This document shows, piece by piece, positions 1 to 8,139 of a stretch of 64,000 nt of DNA. Both the position numbers and the translations under genes were made by a program. The stretch is from Elstera sp043721315 (GTDB lineage: Bacteria > Pseudomonadota > Alphaproteobacteria > Elsterales > Elsteraceae). Position 1 is the stretch's first letter, and each line of letters opens with the position of its first letter. The notes below the pieces were generated by a model. It was not told the DNA's origin. It did no database searches and worked only from the letters and a program-made list of their open reading frames with translations. The stretch is taken from assembly GCA_043721315.1 (NCBI GenBank), contig JAYSQZ010000017.1:1-64000 (forward strand), in the 5' to 3' direction.

Positions 1-2
1 CA

Positions 3-58
3 CGACGACTTGAACAGGCCATAATAAGCGCCTAGAGCCTGTTTGAGCAGAATCGTCG
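3..58. other. Imperfect nested hairpin at the window edge
   Basis: The outer arms CGACGA (3-8) and TCGTCG (53-58) enclose inner arms AACAGGC (13-19) and GCCTGTT (37-43). No T-run follows on either strand. It lies downstream of tyrS and may be a tyrS 3' structure or part of a repeat cut by the window start. Its function is unknown. No gene is visible in bases 1-124. Confidence 0.35.
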
Positions 59-124
59 AAGGTGGCTTCAGCGTAGGCGTTAAGTATACGGTGAAATGAA
101 AATTGAGAGCATTTTGCTAACCGC

Positions 125-1381
125 TCATAATACCCGTACCAGCCCATAACTCTTCTTGCCCTTCCGCAATACTAGCACCGCGCCGTCGATGAAGTCGTTC
201 GCGGTTAGTGTCGGTTCTCCTGACACTGGCTCGCCGCCGTTCAGTCGCACAGCCTTTTGCTGAATCTGGCGTTTGGCGTCGGCTTTAGACGCGGTGAGGC
301 CGGTTTCGGTCAGCAGATCGGTGAGAGCCACCCCAGCGGCAACCCGGCTCTGCGACAGAGTAACGGCAGGAACGTCCGCAAAAATTTCCAGCAGTGTTGC
401 CACCGGCAAGCCTTGGATTGCGCCGGAGAATAGCGCGTCGGCAGCTTTCTTCGCTCCCTCCAGCGCGTCCGCGCCATGAATATCGGCGGTCAGCGTCTCG
501 GCCAGCAAGCGTTGCGCGGGCCGCGCGCCGGAGTTGGTGTCGAGCGCGTCGATAGCCTCAAGCTCAATATCGGTGAACAGGCGTAGCAGGCGCTGCACGT
601 CGGCATCGCTGGAATTCAGCCAAAACTGGTAGAAGGCATAGGGGCTGGTCAGGGCCGGATCGAGGAAGATTGCCCCCTTCTCTGACTTGCCGAACTTCTT
701 GCCGTCCGAATTTGTCAGCAGCGGCACCGTAAGGCCATAAGCGCGGTTTCCCGTCACGCGGCGAATAAGGTCCGTGCCGGAAACGATATTGCCCCATTGG
801 TCCGATCCGCCGGTTTGCAGCGTGCAGCCGTAGCGCTTATGCAGTTCCAAGAAATCGTAGGATTGCAGCAGCGAATAGGTAAACTCGGTAAACGAAATCC
901 CATCCCCGTCGCGCTCAAACCGCGATTTCACCGAATCGCGCTGGATCATAACGTTTACCGAGAAATGCTTGCCGATGTCCCGCAGGAAATCGAGCAGCTT
1001 CACCCCGTCCAACCAATCGAGGTTATTGGCATAGATCGGTGGATTCTCGTCGGCCTGAAGAATGCGCGTAACCTGGGCGTGAATCAGCCGCCCATTCTCT
1101 GCCACGGTTTCCGCTGTCAACAGGTTGCGCTCGGTCGATTTGCCCGACGGATCGCCAATCAACCCCGTGCCGCCGCCAATCAGCGCAATCACTCGGTGGC
1201 CCGCGCGCTGCATATGCTTCATCAAGGTGAGCGGCAGCAGATGCCCGACGTGCAGCGAGGTCGCGGTCGGATCATAGCCATTGTAAAACGTGATCGGCCC
1301 CGCCGCCAAAACCGCGCCCAAATCCTCAGCCGTCTTCTGATGGACCAAGCCCCGAGCTTCCAACGTCGCCAATACGCTCAT
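125..1381 (-). CDS. tyrS: Tyrosine--tRNA ligase
   Basis: Charges tRNA-Tyr with tyrosine in the cytoplasm using ATP. The 418-residue length fits the bacterial TyrRS type. The class I HIGH motif is present as HVGH (residues 44-47) inside the tyrosine-pocket segment YNGYDPTATSLHVGH. The KMSKS loop is the usual KFGKS variant (229-233), and SDQWGN (about 193-198) is the standard TyrRS ribose and tyrosine contact motif. The C-terminal 70 residues form an S4-type tRNA-binding domain. It is followed upstream, on the same strand, by purB after a 100-bp gap containing hairpins, so the two may be separately terminated. Identification is secure. Confidence 0.97.
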   Translation of the reverse strand: MSVLATLEARGLVHQKTAEDLGAVLAAGPITFYNGYDPTATSLHVGHLLPLTLMKHMQRAGHRVIALIGGGTGLIGDPSGKSTERNLLTAETVAENGRLIHAQVTRILQADENPPIYANNLDWLDGVKLLDFLRDIGKHFSVNVMIQRDSVKSRFERDGDGISFTEFTYSLLQSYDFLELHKRYGCTLQTGGSDQWGNIVSGTDLIRRVTGNRAYGLTVPLLTNSDGKKFGKSEKGAIFLDPALTSPYAFYQFWLNSSDADVQRLLRLFTDIELEAIDALDTNSGARPAQRLLAETLTADIHGADALEGAKKAADALFSGAIQGLPVATLLEIFADVPAVTLSQSRVAAGVALTDLLTETGLTASKADAKRQIQQKAVRLNGGEPVSGEPTLTANDFIDGAVLVLRKGKKSYGLVRVL

Positions 1382-1395
1382 TTTCGCATTCCTTG

Positions 1396-1417
1396 AAAAA
1401 CAATGGGGCGCTGCCCC
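1396..1417 (-). terminator. Likely terminator downstream of purB
   Basis: Read on the minus strand, a GGGGC/GCCCC stem with a 3-base loop (1405-1417) is followed by ATTGTTTTT, a normal intrinsic-terminator arrangement just after purB. A second stem, CTTAAGG (1426-1432) with CCTTAAG (1443-1449), lies between it and purB. Confidence 0.5.
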
Positions 1418-1481
1418 AAACCCCGCTTAAGGACCGGTTGGCCCTTAAGAATCCAATGCTCTAATAACCTGCGCCCCAAAC

Positions 1482-2780
1482 TCAAGCCTCGCCGAACACC
1501 CGCTTGAACAGCGCCTCCACATGCCGCGTGTGCTGACCGAGGTCAAACAGCTTTTCGATATCTTTGGCCGTCAGATACTTCGCCACATCCGCATCGGCTT
1601 CCAGCAGCGCACGATAGTTTTTGCCTTCCTTCCAGGCGGCCATCGCATTGCGCTGCACGGCTTGATAGGCACCTTCGCGGCTCATGCCTTTTTGCGTGAG
1701 TTCCAGCAGCACTTGCTGGGAGTGAACGAGGCCGCCCAACTGATCGAGGTTCGCCTGCATCCGCTCAGGATAGACCACCAGCTTATCCACCACTGTGGTC
1801 AGCCGCGCGAGGGCGAAATCCAGCGTAATCGTTGCATCGGGGGCGATCATCCGTTCCACCGAGGAGTGGGAAATATCGCGCTCGTGCCACAGGGCGACGT
1901 TCTCCATCGCCGGGATCACCGCAGCCCGAACGAGGCGGGCGAGGCCGGTCAGGTTTTCCGTTAGCACCGGGTTGCGCTTGTGCGGCATGGCCGACGAGCC
2001 TTTTTGCCCAGGAGAGAAAAACTCTTCCGCCTCGCGCACTTCCGTGCGTTGCAGGTGGCGGATTTCCGTCGCCAGCCGCTCGATGGAGGAGGCGATAACG
2101 CCCAAGGTGGCGAAGAAAGCGGCGTGCCGGTCGCGCGGGATAACCTGCGTCGAAATGGTCTCGGGCTTCAGCCCCAGCTTTTCCGCCACGTACTCTTCAA
2201 CGCGCGGGTCCAGATGCGCGAAAGTGCCAACCGCGCCGGAGATAGCACAGGTTGCAATTTCTTCCCGCGCGGCCAGCAGGCGAGTCCGGTTGCGGTTGAA
2301 CTCGGCATAATAGGTCGCGAGCTTCAGCCCGAAGGTAATCGGTTCGGCATGGATGCCGTGGCTGCGGCCTACCGTGAGCGTGTGCTTATGCTCAAAAGCG
2401 CGGCGTTTCAGCGCAGCCAGCAACCCATCGAGGTCTTCCAGCAGAATATCGGTGGCTTGCGTTAGTTGCACTGCAAGGCAGGTATCGAGCACGTCTGAAG
2501 AGGTCATGCCTTGATGAACGAAGCGCGCCTCCTCCCCCACATATTCCGCAAGGTTGGTGAGAAAGGCGATCACATCATGCTTGGTTTCCGCCTCAATCTC
2601 TTCGATTCGCGCCACGTTGAAGGCCCCGCGCGCCCGCACGGCGAGGGGGACTTCCTTAGGAATTGTCCCCAACTCGGCCATCGCTTCGGCGGCGAGGGTT
2701 TCGATTTCCATCCAGATTTTATACCGGTTTTCGGATTCCCAAAGGGCGACCATCTTGGGGCGGCTATAACGAGGGATCAT
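1482..2780 (-). CDS. purB: Adenylosuccinate lyase
   Basis: Catalyses two steps of purine synthesis: SAICAR to AICAR plus fumarate, and adenylosuccinate to AMP plus fumarate. The fumarase/aspartase superfamily signature GSSAMPHKRNP is at residues 261-271, with the catalytic serine in its flexible loop. The other active-site segments are GMTSSDVLDT (91-100) and GRSHGIHAEP (138-147). I start at the ATG giving MIPRYSRPKM because it has an AAGG ribosome site nearby and gives the usual length of about 432 residues. An in-frame ATG 57 bp upstream lacks a ribosome site and would add an atypical leader. It is divergent from a tiny hypothetical gene. Confidence 0.96.
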   Translation of the reverse strand: MIPRYSRPKMVALWESENRYKIWMEIETLAAEAMAELGTIPKEVPLAVRARGAFNVARIEEIEAETKHDVIAFLTNLAEYVGEEARFVHQGMTSSDVLDTCLAVQLTQATDILLEDLDGLLAALKRRAFEHKHTLTVGRSHGIHAEPITFGLKLATYYAEFNRNRTRLLAAREEIATCAISGAVGTFAHLDPRVEEYVAEKLGLKPETISTQVIPRDRHAAFFATLGVIASSIERLATEIRHLQRTEVREAEEFFSPGQKGSSAMPHKRNPVLTENLTGLARLVRAAVIPAMENVALWHERDISHSSVERMIAPDATITLDFALARLTTVVDKLVVYPERMQANLDQLGGLVHSQQVLLELTQKGMSREGAYQAVQRNAMAAWKEGKNYRALLEADADVAKYLTAKDIEKLFDLGQHTRHVEALFKRVFGEA

Positions 2781-2947
2781 CGGCGGGCCTTGCTGCGTTG
2801 CAAAAAAGTAATCTCGATTTAATCCCTCATAAGGCATAGTTTATGTCAAACAAGAGACAAGAGCTTGACCCTGGTATGACAGTCACCCGCCGGGGAAGGT
2901 TCGATAGGCCCAGAATGCCGGGCTTGCATAGGATGGGGAATTAGCAG

Positions 2948-3142
2948 ATGTCGCCGTATTTCGCTACCCACGCCGGATTGCTTCAGTATGTCGCCGATGA
3001 TTTTTCGGCGCTGGCGGGGCGTGATCGGGAATTTGGCGACAAGCTCGCGCTCTACGCCGATATCCTGCGGCATATGATCGACGAGCTGGCCCCGAAGATG
3101 GCAGAGAGCGCCGAGCCGTTGCGCGAAACCGTTCCCGCTTAG
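2948..3142 (+). CDS. Small hypothetical protein (64 aa)
   Basis: I do not recognise this protein. It starts MSPYFATHAGLL, is predicted soluble and helical with mixed charge, and has no cysteines or membrane segment. GGGGA lies 8-9 bases before the ATG, a plausible ribosome site. It is divergent from purB with about 165 bp between them. Its TAG stop (3140-3142) is supplied by the TTAGAGC left end of an intergenic repeat, so the present C-terminus may have been set by insertion of that repeat. It could be a real small gene or a chance frame in GC-rich DNA. Confidence 0.45.
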   Translation: MSPYFATHAGLLQYVADDFSALAGRDREFGDKLALYADILRHMIDELAPKMAESAEPLRETVPA

Positions 3143-3245
3143 AGCAAATTCCGAGCGGGTTGGATCATCTGCGACTAGCCTTTGCTAAACAAAACAATGG
3201 CTGAGAGCGATTGACGTGAGCCAAAGCGAACGAAAAACGCTCTAA
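3139..3245 (+). repeat. Two-hairpin intergenic repeat, degenerate copy 1
   Basis: Begins TTAGAGCAAAT and ends AACGCTCTAA, as do the copies near 17.1 and 56.2 kb. Hairpin A (AGCAAAT ... TTTGCT) and hairpin B (AGAGCG ... CGCTCT) have both lost several pairs. The spacer CTAAACAAAACAA and the hairpin-B loop GTGAGCCAAAGCGAACG are conserved. It fills the space between two convergent genes and supplies the TAG stop codon of both. Confidence 0.8.
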
Positions 3246-4720
3246 CGCACCAAAACCTCCGCCGCTTGCTTCGTGGTCGTAACCGCGCTTTGCACCTGCT
3301 CGACGGCAGAACCGATTGCTTTGATACTGCTATTGACCTTCTCGACGGCGGCAGAGGCGCTTCGCATATTCACCGACATGCTCTGCGTCACCGCGCTCTG
3401 CTCCTCCACGGCGGACGTGGTTCCCACCACGTGATCCCGCACGGACGAAACGATATCGCGGATGCCCGCCAGTGCCGTCGCCACTTCACTTGATGTCGCT
3501 TGAATCCCGTCGATCTCGGTAGAGATTTGATCGGTCGCCTGGGCCGCTTGGTTGGCTAAGTTTTTAACTTCCGAGGCAACGACAGCAAAGCCCCGCCCGG
3601 CTTCCCCCGCGCGGGCCGCTTCAATGGTGGCATTCAAGGCCAGAAGATTGATTTGGCTTGCAATATTGTTAATCAGGCTAACAATCCCATTCATCGCCTG
3701 CCCGGCGGCGGCCAACCGTTCGGTGCTACTGCTGGCGGCGAGCGTCCGTTCCACAGCATTTTCAGTCGCCGTGCGGGCGCGCACCATGCTCTGCGAGATT
3801 TCTCCGATGGAGGCCACCAACTCTTCGGCGCTCGCGGCAACAGTCTGCACGTTCACCGACGTGGCCTCCGCCGCGCGATGGGCCGAAGCCGCTTCAACGT
3901 CGGATTTCTGCAAGGCCGCATTGATGTGACCAAAGTTGGTGTCGAGAATAATTTTCAAGTTATTCAGAAGATTAACTTGGCTCGTCACATCCATCGCAAA
4001 ATTTACGATCTTTGTTAGCGTACCGTTTTGGTCAAAAATTGGATTATAAGCCCCTTCAATCCAGACTTCTTTTCCAGATTTAGCAACACGGCGGTACTGA
4101 GCGGCTTGATATTCGCCTTTAGCCAGACTTTGCCAGAAACGCGCATACTCTGGGCTGTCGCGCTCTGCACGATCCACAAAAATACTATGATGTTTCCCTA
4201 AGATTTCTTCCGACCGATACCCCATAAGATTCAGAAAATTGTCATTGGCGCGCGTAATAATACCATCGACCGTAAATTCAATAATCACTTGCGAGCGGCT
4301 GATCGCCACCATTTGCGCGGCATAATCGAGATTTTCCAAGCGCGCGTTAGCGTTCGACCATTCGACGATAAAACCGATGGATTTGCCCGAATCTGTTAAC
4401 GGGGTAATGAGCAAGTCGAACTGATAAGCGGCCACTTTAATGGTGGCGTGATGGGGTTTGCTCAGGCTTGCCAGCATCCGGCGTTGATGCTGAGGGTTTT
4501 TGTGAAAAATATCAATATTACTACCGATGAGAGTATCCATGTTAAAACGAGGCAGCTCTTTTTGAAGATCTTTCTGAGCCGCACTCAACAGCGCCGTGAC
4601 AGACTTATTTACATATACAATATTTAAGTCTTCATCGGCCACCATAACTCTGGCGTTTAATTCTTCCAAGGCTGCAATTTTCCGCTTCAAAAAACTTTCT
4701 TTTTTAGCATTCCGAAACAT
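3242..4720 (-). CDS. Soluble PAS-PAS methyl-accepting chemotaxis protein
   Basis: A cytoplasmic chemoreceptor that would signal to CheA/CheW. No transmembrane segment or signal peptide is visible. A first PAS-like domain covers about residues 15-125 and a second, better one about 130-250, ending in the PAC-like FAMDVTSQ. The rest is the coiled-coil signalling domain, with the conserved hairpin tip (INLLALNATIEAARAGEAGRGFAV) at about 357-380. PAS domains suggest sensing of redox, oxygen or a small ligand, but the cofactor cannot be read from sequence. GGGGGCGGAAC precedes the ATG. No che genes are nearby. The stop codon lies inside a repeat element. Confidence 0.9.
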   Translation of the reverse strand: MFRNAKKESFLKRKIAALEELNARVMVADEDLNIVYVNKSVTALLSAAQKDLQKELPRFNMDTLIGSNIDIFHKNPQHQRRMLASLSKPHHATIKVAAYQFDLLITPLTDSGKSIGFIVEWSNANARLENLDYAAQMVAISRSQVIIEFTVDGIITRANDNFLNLMGYRSEEILGKHHSIFVDRAERDSPEYARFWQSLAKGEYQAAQYRRVAKSGKEVWIEGAYNPIFDQNGTLTKIVNFAMDVTSQVNLLNNLKIILDTNFGHINAALQKSDVEAASAHRAAEATSVNVQTVAASAEELVASIGEISQSMVRARTATENAVERTLAASSSTERLAAAGQAMNGIVSLINNIASQINLLALNATIEAARAGEAGRGFAVVASEVKNLANQAAQATDQISTEIDGIQATSSEVATALAGIRDIVSSVRDHVVGTTSAVEEQSAVTQSMSVNMRSASAAVEKVNSSIKAIGSAVEQVQSAVTTTKQAAEVLVR

Positions 4721-4823
4721 GTTCCGCCCCCAAAAAAGATCACATCACTCGTTCTATAAATGCACGGAAATATTAACAATGCCTTTAACAAGGATTTTTA
4801 TACCGTAGCACCCTACAATATTT

Positions 4824-5732
4824 TTAGCCTTCGCCGGGCGGAGACACTACCGGCCACAGCCACGCCGCCCCGCGCACGCCCGAGCTATCGCCGTGCTTAT
4901 TCTTCAGCAACCGCGTGCGAAGTGGGCCGCCGCCGAACAAGAGCGCTTCGATGCGCGGCGGCACGTTCGTATAGAGCCGATCAAGGTTCGACACGCCGCC
5001 GCCCAGTACAATCGCGTCGGGATCGAGGATATGAATAACGGTGGTGAGCGCGCGCGCCAACCGGTCTTCATAGGTCTGCACCGCAGCTTCGGCCCAGGCA
5101 TCCCCCGCTCTGGCGGCTTCGGCGATGTCTTTGACCTTATGGCCGCGCCCTTCGGTCAACTCGAAGCCGGTGCCGGAAATCCAGGTTTCAAGACAGCCGG
5201 ATTTACCGCAGTAGCAGGGCGTGCCGGGAAGCTCCTCTGGTTTTGGCCAGGGTAGCGGATTGTGGCCCCATTCGCCGCCAATCCCGTTCGGCCCCGCCCA
5301 AACTTGGCCTTTAAGGGCAACACCCCCACCGGTTCCCGTGCCGATGATGACGGCAAACACGACATCCAACCCCGCCGCCGCACCGTCCGAGGCTTCGGAG
5401 GCCGCAAGGCAGTTGGCGTCATTGGTCACGCGCACGGGGCGGCCCAAGGCATCCGACATATCGTGATCGAAGGGATGACCGTTGAGGCATTGGGTATTGG
5501 CGTTCTTCACGCGGCGCGTGATGCGGTCCACCGTGCCGGGAATGCCGATGCCAAGGGAGCCGCGCGCGCCCAATTCGGCTTCGGCCTGCGTCACCAACCC
5601 GGCAATCGTGGCGATGATCGCCCGATAGTCGGTGCGGGGAGTTGGAACGCGCGTCCGGTAGGCTTCCGAGCCATCTGGGCGCAAGGCCACGATTTCGGTT
5701 TTAGTGCCCCCAAGATCAATGCCAAGGCGCAT
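4824..5732 (-). CDS. ROK-family sugar kinase, fructokinase (Mak)-like
   Basis: Predicted to phosphorylate a free hexose with ATP. The phosphate-1 loop GIDLGGTKTE is at residues 4-13 and the catalytic aspartate is in TNDANC (D105). The ROK zinc site is seen as GHNPLP (H157) with CYCGKSGC (C173, C175, C180). The stretch GEWGHNPLPWPKPEELPGTP closely resembles E. coli Mak, so fructose is a likely substrate, but ROK specificity is hard to assign and glucose, mannose or GlcNAc remain possible. I use the ATG with GGAGGAAACT upstream (302 aa). A frame extension of 65 codons lacks a good start. Confidence 0.88.
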   Translation of the reverse strand: MRLGIDLGGTKTEIVALRPDGSEAYRTRVPTPRTDYRAIIATIAGLVTQAEAELGARGSLGIGIPGTVDRITRRVKNANTQCLNGHPFDHDMSDALGRPVRVTNDANCLAASEASDGAAAGLDVVFAVIIGTGTGGGVALKGQVWAGPNGIGGEWGHNPLPWPKPEELPGTPCYCGKSGCLETWISGTGFELTEGRGHKVKDIAEAARAGDAWAEAAVQTYEDRLARALTTVIHILDPDAIVLGGGVSNLDRLYTNVPPRIEALLFGGGPLRTRLLKNKHGDSSGVRGAAWLWPVVSPPGEG

Positions 5733-5808
5733 AGTTTCCTCCCGCTTATCGGAGAATTGTAACGGTAAAGAGGGAGAGTGAGGTATCATTCTGAAACCGA
5801 AGAGGATG

Positions 5809-6177
5809 TTAGATAAGACTCTCGAGATCGACGCGCAATGCCTCGGCGATTCGCTTAAGAACCTCGACGGTGCCAGCGCGAGCACCAGCTTCAATCTGCG
5901 ATACGTAAGCCTGTTTGAGACCGACAATCTCGCCGAGTTGAGCTTGCGTCAGGCCACGGTATTCCCGGAACACCCTCAACGGATGTTCACCGTTAACTAA
6001 TTGATCGACCACCTCTGCCGGATAGGTTTCGGGCCTAATCGCCCTAAAAGAATCAAACGCGCGCACTCCGGCCGCCTCATCGGAGGCTTCTAGCAGCCTT
6101 TCGTAATCCGCGATTGGCAGAACTGCGAAGGTAGGCCGGCCGCTGCCATCCCGAATTAGTTGCACGGGATTAATCAT
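5809..6177 (-). CDS. XRE-type antitoxin with Phd-like N-terminus
   Basis: Predicted antitoxin and autoregulator of the RelE-type toxin encoded just upstream. The N-terminal 30 residues (NPVQLIRDGSGRPTFAVLPI) resemble the start of Phd/YefM-like antitoxins. Residues about 65-122 form a helix-turn-helix domain (LTQAQLGEIVGLKQAYVSQI) of the HigA/XRE type. The ATG at 6177 has AGGAGG seven bases before it and overlaps the toxin stop by 8 bp, so translation is probably coupled. Toxin-first order is typical of HigBA-like pairs. The operator was not identified. Confidence 0.85.
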   Translation of the reverse strand: MINPVQLIRDGSGRPTFAVLPIADYERLLEASDEAAGVRAFDSFRAIRPETYPAEVVDQLVNGEHPLRVFREYRGLTQAQLGEIVGLKQAYVSQIEAGARAGTVEVLKRIAEALRVDLESLI

Positions 6178-6424
6178 AAACGCCTCCTCTTGGGCCGATG
6201 TCGATAACAATCAAAATAAGAACCTCGGCCTCAAGCGCGTACACCACGCGCCAATCGCCAATGCGAAGCCGAAAACCTTCCCGACCTTCCAGTTTTTTGA
6301 CGTTGCGCGCGTTCGCGGGGTCGCGGGCCACCTCTTCAACCTTCTGGCGGATGATGTTCGCCGTGTTCCGGGGCATTCGCCGAAGCACTTTAATGGCATC
6401 TGCCGTGTAGCGGATTACATACAT
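6170..6424 (-). CDS. RelE/ParE-superfamily toxin
   Basis: 84-residue predicted ribosome-dependent mRNA interferase of the RelE/HigB type. It begins MYVIRYTADAIKVLRRMP and has the typical core GFRLRIGDWRVVYALE (about residues 50-65) containing the basic and aromatic positions common in RelE. DNA-gyrase (ParE) targeting cannot be excluded from sequence. Toxin and antitoxin overlap by 8 bp, toxin first. No strong ribosome site precedes the ATG, consistent with low toxin synthesis. About 145 bp separate it from the phytase-like gene. Confidence 0.85.
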   Translation of the reverse strand: MYVIRYTADAIKVLRRMPRNTANIIRQKVEEVARDPANARNVKKLEGREGFRLRIGDWRVVYALEAEVLILIVIDIGPRGGVYD

Positions 6425-6571
6425 GATAATAAAATAGCAGAATGAAATTTTAGCGCAATGCCATATGCTATGTCATCAGCTGCCCGACATAACATCGAGC
6501 AGTGGCAGGCGATGCGATTGGCGTAACCTTACCGCCGGAACCGCACCGCCGCCTAGCGCCGGTGTAACGGC

Positions 6572-7960
6572 TTACTTCGCGCGCAGAAGCTCCGTCACCT
6601 TCAGCAGCGTGATTTCGTTATCGTCGGCCTTATCGACCGCGCGGCCCACCGAGTACGGCAGGTTGTTATCGTTCACCAGCACGATATGGTCGGCATCGAC
6701 GATGGCTACCCCTTCCGGCCCAAGGTGCGGCAGCACGAACTTCGCCTCGTTCGGGCCGATTTTAGCGAGTTTATTAGGGTTATCAATGTCGGTCAGGTCG
6801 ATATAGCCAACCTTCTTCACGAAGCCTTCGGCATCGGCGGCCCCAAGATCAATCTTATAGACGCGCTTGAAAGCGGCAGGCTTGTTGAAGCAATCGAGCT
6901 TCGGCTCGCCCGTACACGCCTGGGCCTTGCTGCCTTCGGTACTATCGTCGCGTTCGATGATAAGGGCGGTATCGGCGTCGATCATCGCCATGTCGCCGAG
7001 CACATTGGCATTATCTTCCAGCAAATACTTGAAAGACTTGCCCGTATAAGCGCTTTTAGCCACATCGAACTGAAGAATACGGGCGAACTGCTTCCCGTCT
7101 TTGGCTTCCGCCGCCTTGGTGTCGGCATTGAAGATCGGGCCTTCAAAGGCGGGATAGAGGAACTGCCCATCGGGGGAGGCTGCCATCGGCTCGAACCCGC
7201 GCGAGCGGCGCACGTCAAAGCTCACCGCGCCGGGCACATTTGGCAAGGAGCCATTGCGGTAATGGTCCGGGCCGCGCGCCGGTTTGCCGTCCACGATTGT
7301 TTCGTGGAGGGCCAGAACCTTACCCGCTAGATCGGCTTCGATGATGTAGGGGCCGAACTCGTCGCCAATAAATAAGCGCTCGCCGATGAACGCGATGGAC
7401 TCGGGATCAAGGTCTGCGCCGGTCAGGTAACGCTTACCGGTGTTTTCATTTACAATCGCGAAGGGGAGCTTCTTGTCGGGATCGTGCAAGAAGCGCGTAT
7501 CCTGCCGATCAGCCTTGCCCGTCGCCCAATCTATTTGCACCCGGTGGACCATCAACAGCGCATCCGGCGAATTGATCTTCGAGCCGAAGCCATTGTCCGT
7601 CAAAACAAAGAAGAGGCCATTGCCGCGCGACTGAATGCCGGAGAAACCCTGCACGGCTTGTCCCTTGACCGGCAAGCTGACGCCGCTGGAGCGCGGGGCT
7701 TTCGGGTCGGCGGTAAAGGTTGTCGTCGGGATAGTGCCGACGGCCTCAACGCGCTTACGATCCGGTGCCGTGAATTTGCCTGCCGTCGCAAAAAATGCCC
7801 CGGCGTCGGCGGGCGGCGCGATCAGCGTATCCGCCGGAATAGCGGCATGGCCCGCGAGCACCGCCGGGAATTTCGGCGCGGATTGGGCCATCGCGGCCCC
7901 AGATGCCAGCACTAGGGCCATCGCGACAGAGAGCGACAAGCGCGTATAAGAGGAAGACAT
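6572..7960 (-). CDS. Secreted phytase-like-domain (esterase-like) protein
   Basis: Exported protein of the 'esterase-like activity of phytase' family (PF13449 type), a beta-propeller-like fold. The true substrate is unknown for most members. A signal peptide is clear: SYTRLSLSVAMALVLASGAA then AMA-QSA, cleavage near residue 26. Family segments include LTDNGFGSKINSPDA, ADLDPESIAF, IGDEFGPYIIE, RGFEPMAASPDG and HLGPEGVAIVDADHIVLVND, many of them acidic and compatible with calcium binding. I choose the ATG at 7960 because AAGGAG lies seven bases upstream; a TTG six bases earlier is too close to that site. Divergent from the helicase gene. Confidence 0.85.
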   Translation of the reverse strand: MSSSYTRLSLSVAMALVLASGAAMAQSAPKFPAVLAGHAAIPADTLIAPPADAGAFFATAGKFTAPDRKRVEAVGTIPTTTFTADPKAPRSSGVSLPVKGQAVQGFSGIQSRGNGLFFVLTDNGFGSKINSPDALLMVHRVQIDWATGKADRQDTRFLHDPDKKLPFAIVNENTGKRYLTGADLDPESIAFIGERLFIGDEFGPYIIEADLAGKVLALHETIVDGKPARGPDHYRNGSLPNVPGAVSFDVRRSRGFEPMAASPDGQFLYPAFEGPIFNADTKAAEAKDGKQFARILQFDVAKSAYTGKSFKYLLEDNANVLGDMAMIDADTALIIERDDSTEGSKAQACTGEPKLDCFNKPAAFKRVYKIDLGAADAEGFVKKVGYIDLTDIDNPNKLAKIGPNEAKFVLPHLGPEGVAIVDADHIVLVNDNNLPYSVGRAVDKADDNEITLLKVTELLRAK

Positions 7961-8139
7961 GAACAATCTCCTTAAAATCCAACGAAATAGGGTTATCGCC
8001 TACCCACCTTGCCAGGTATCAGCCCGCTGTTACCACGCCATGACCTGCCTGTGACTCTTTTGCAGCACAGCAAAAATCTGCATTTTTTTGCAGTGCGGGG
8101 ACTTGCGAATGTCATCGAATAAGCCGACTCTCGTAAGCA

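Noticed and set aside
1456..1470. GCTCTAATAACC between tyrS and purB, matching the edge of the 17.1-kb repeat
   Set aside because: Only about 12 bases match and no hairpin arm is present, so it is too short to call a repeat remnant.
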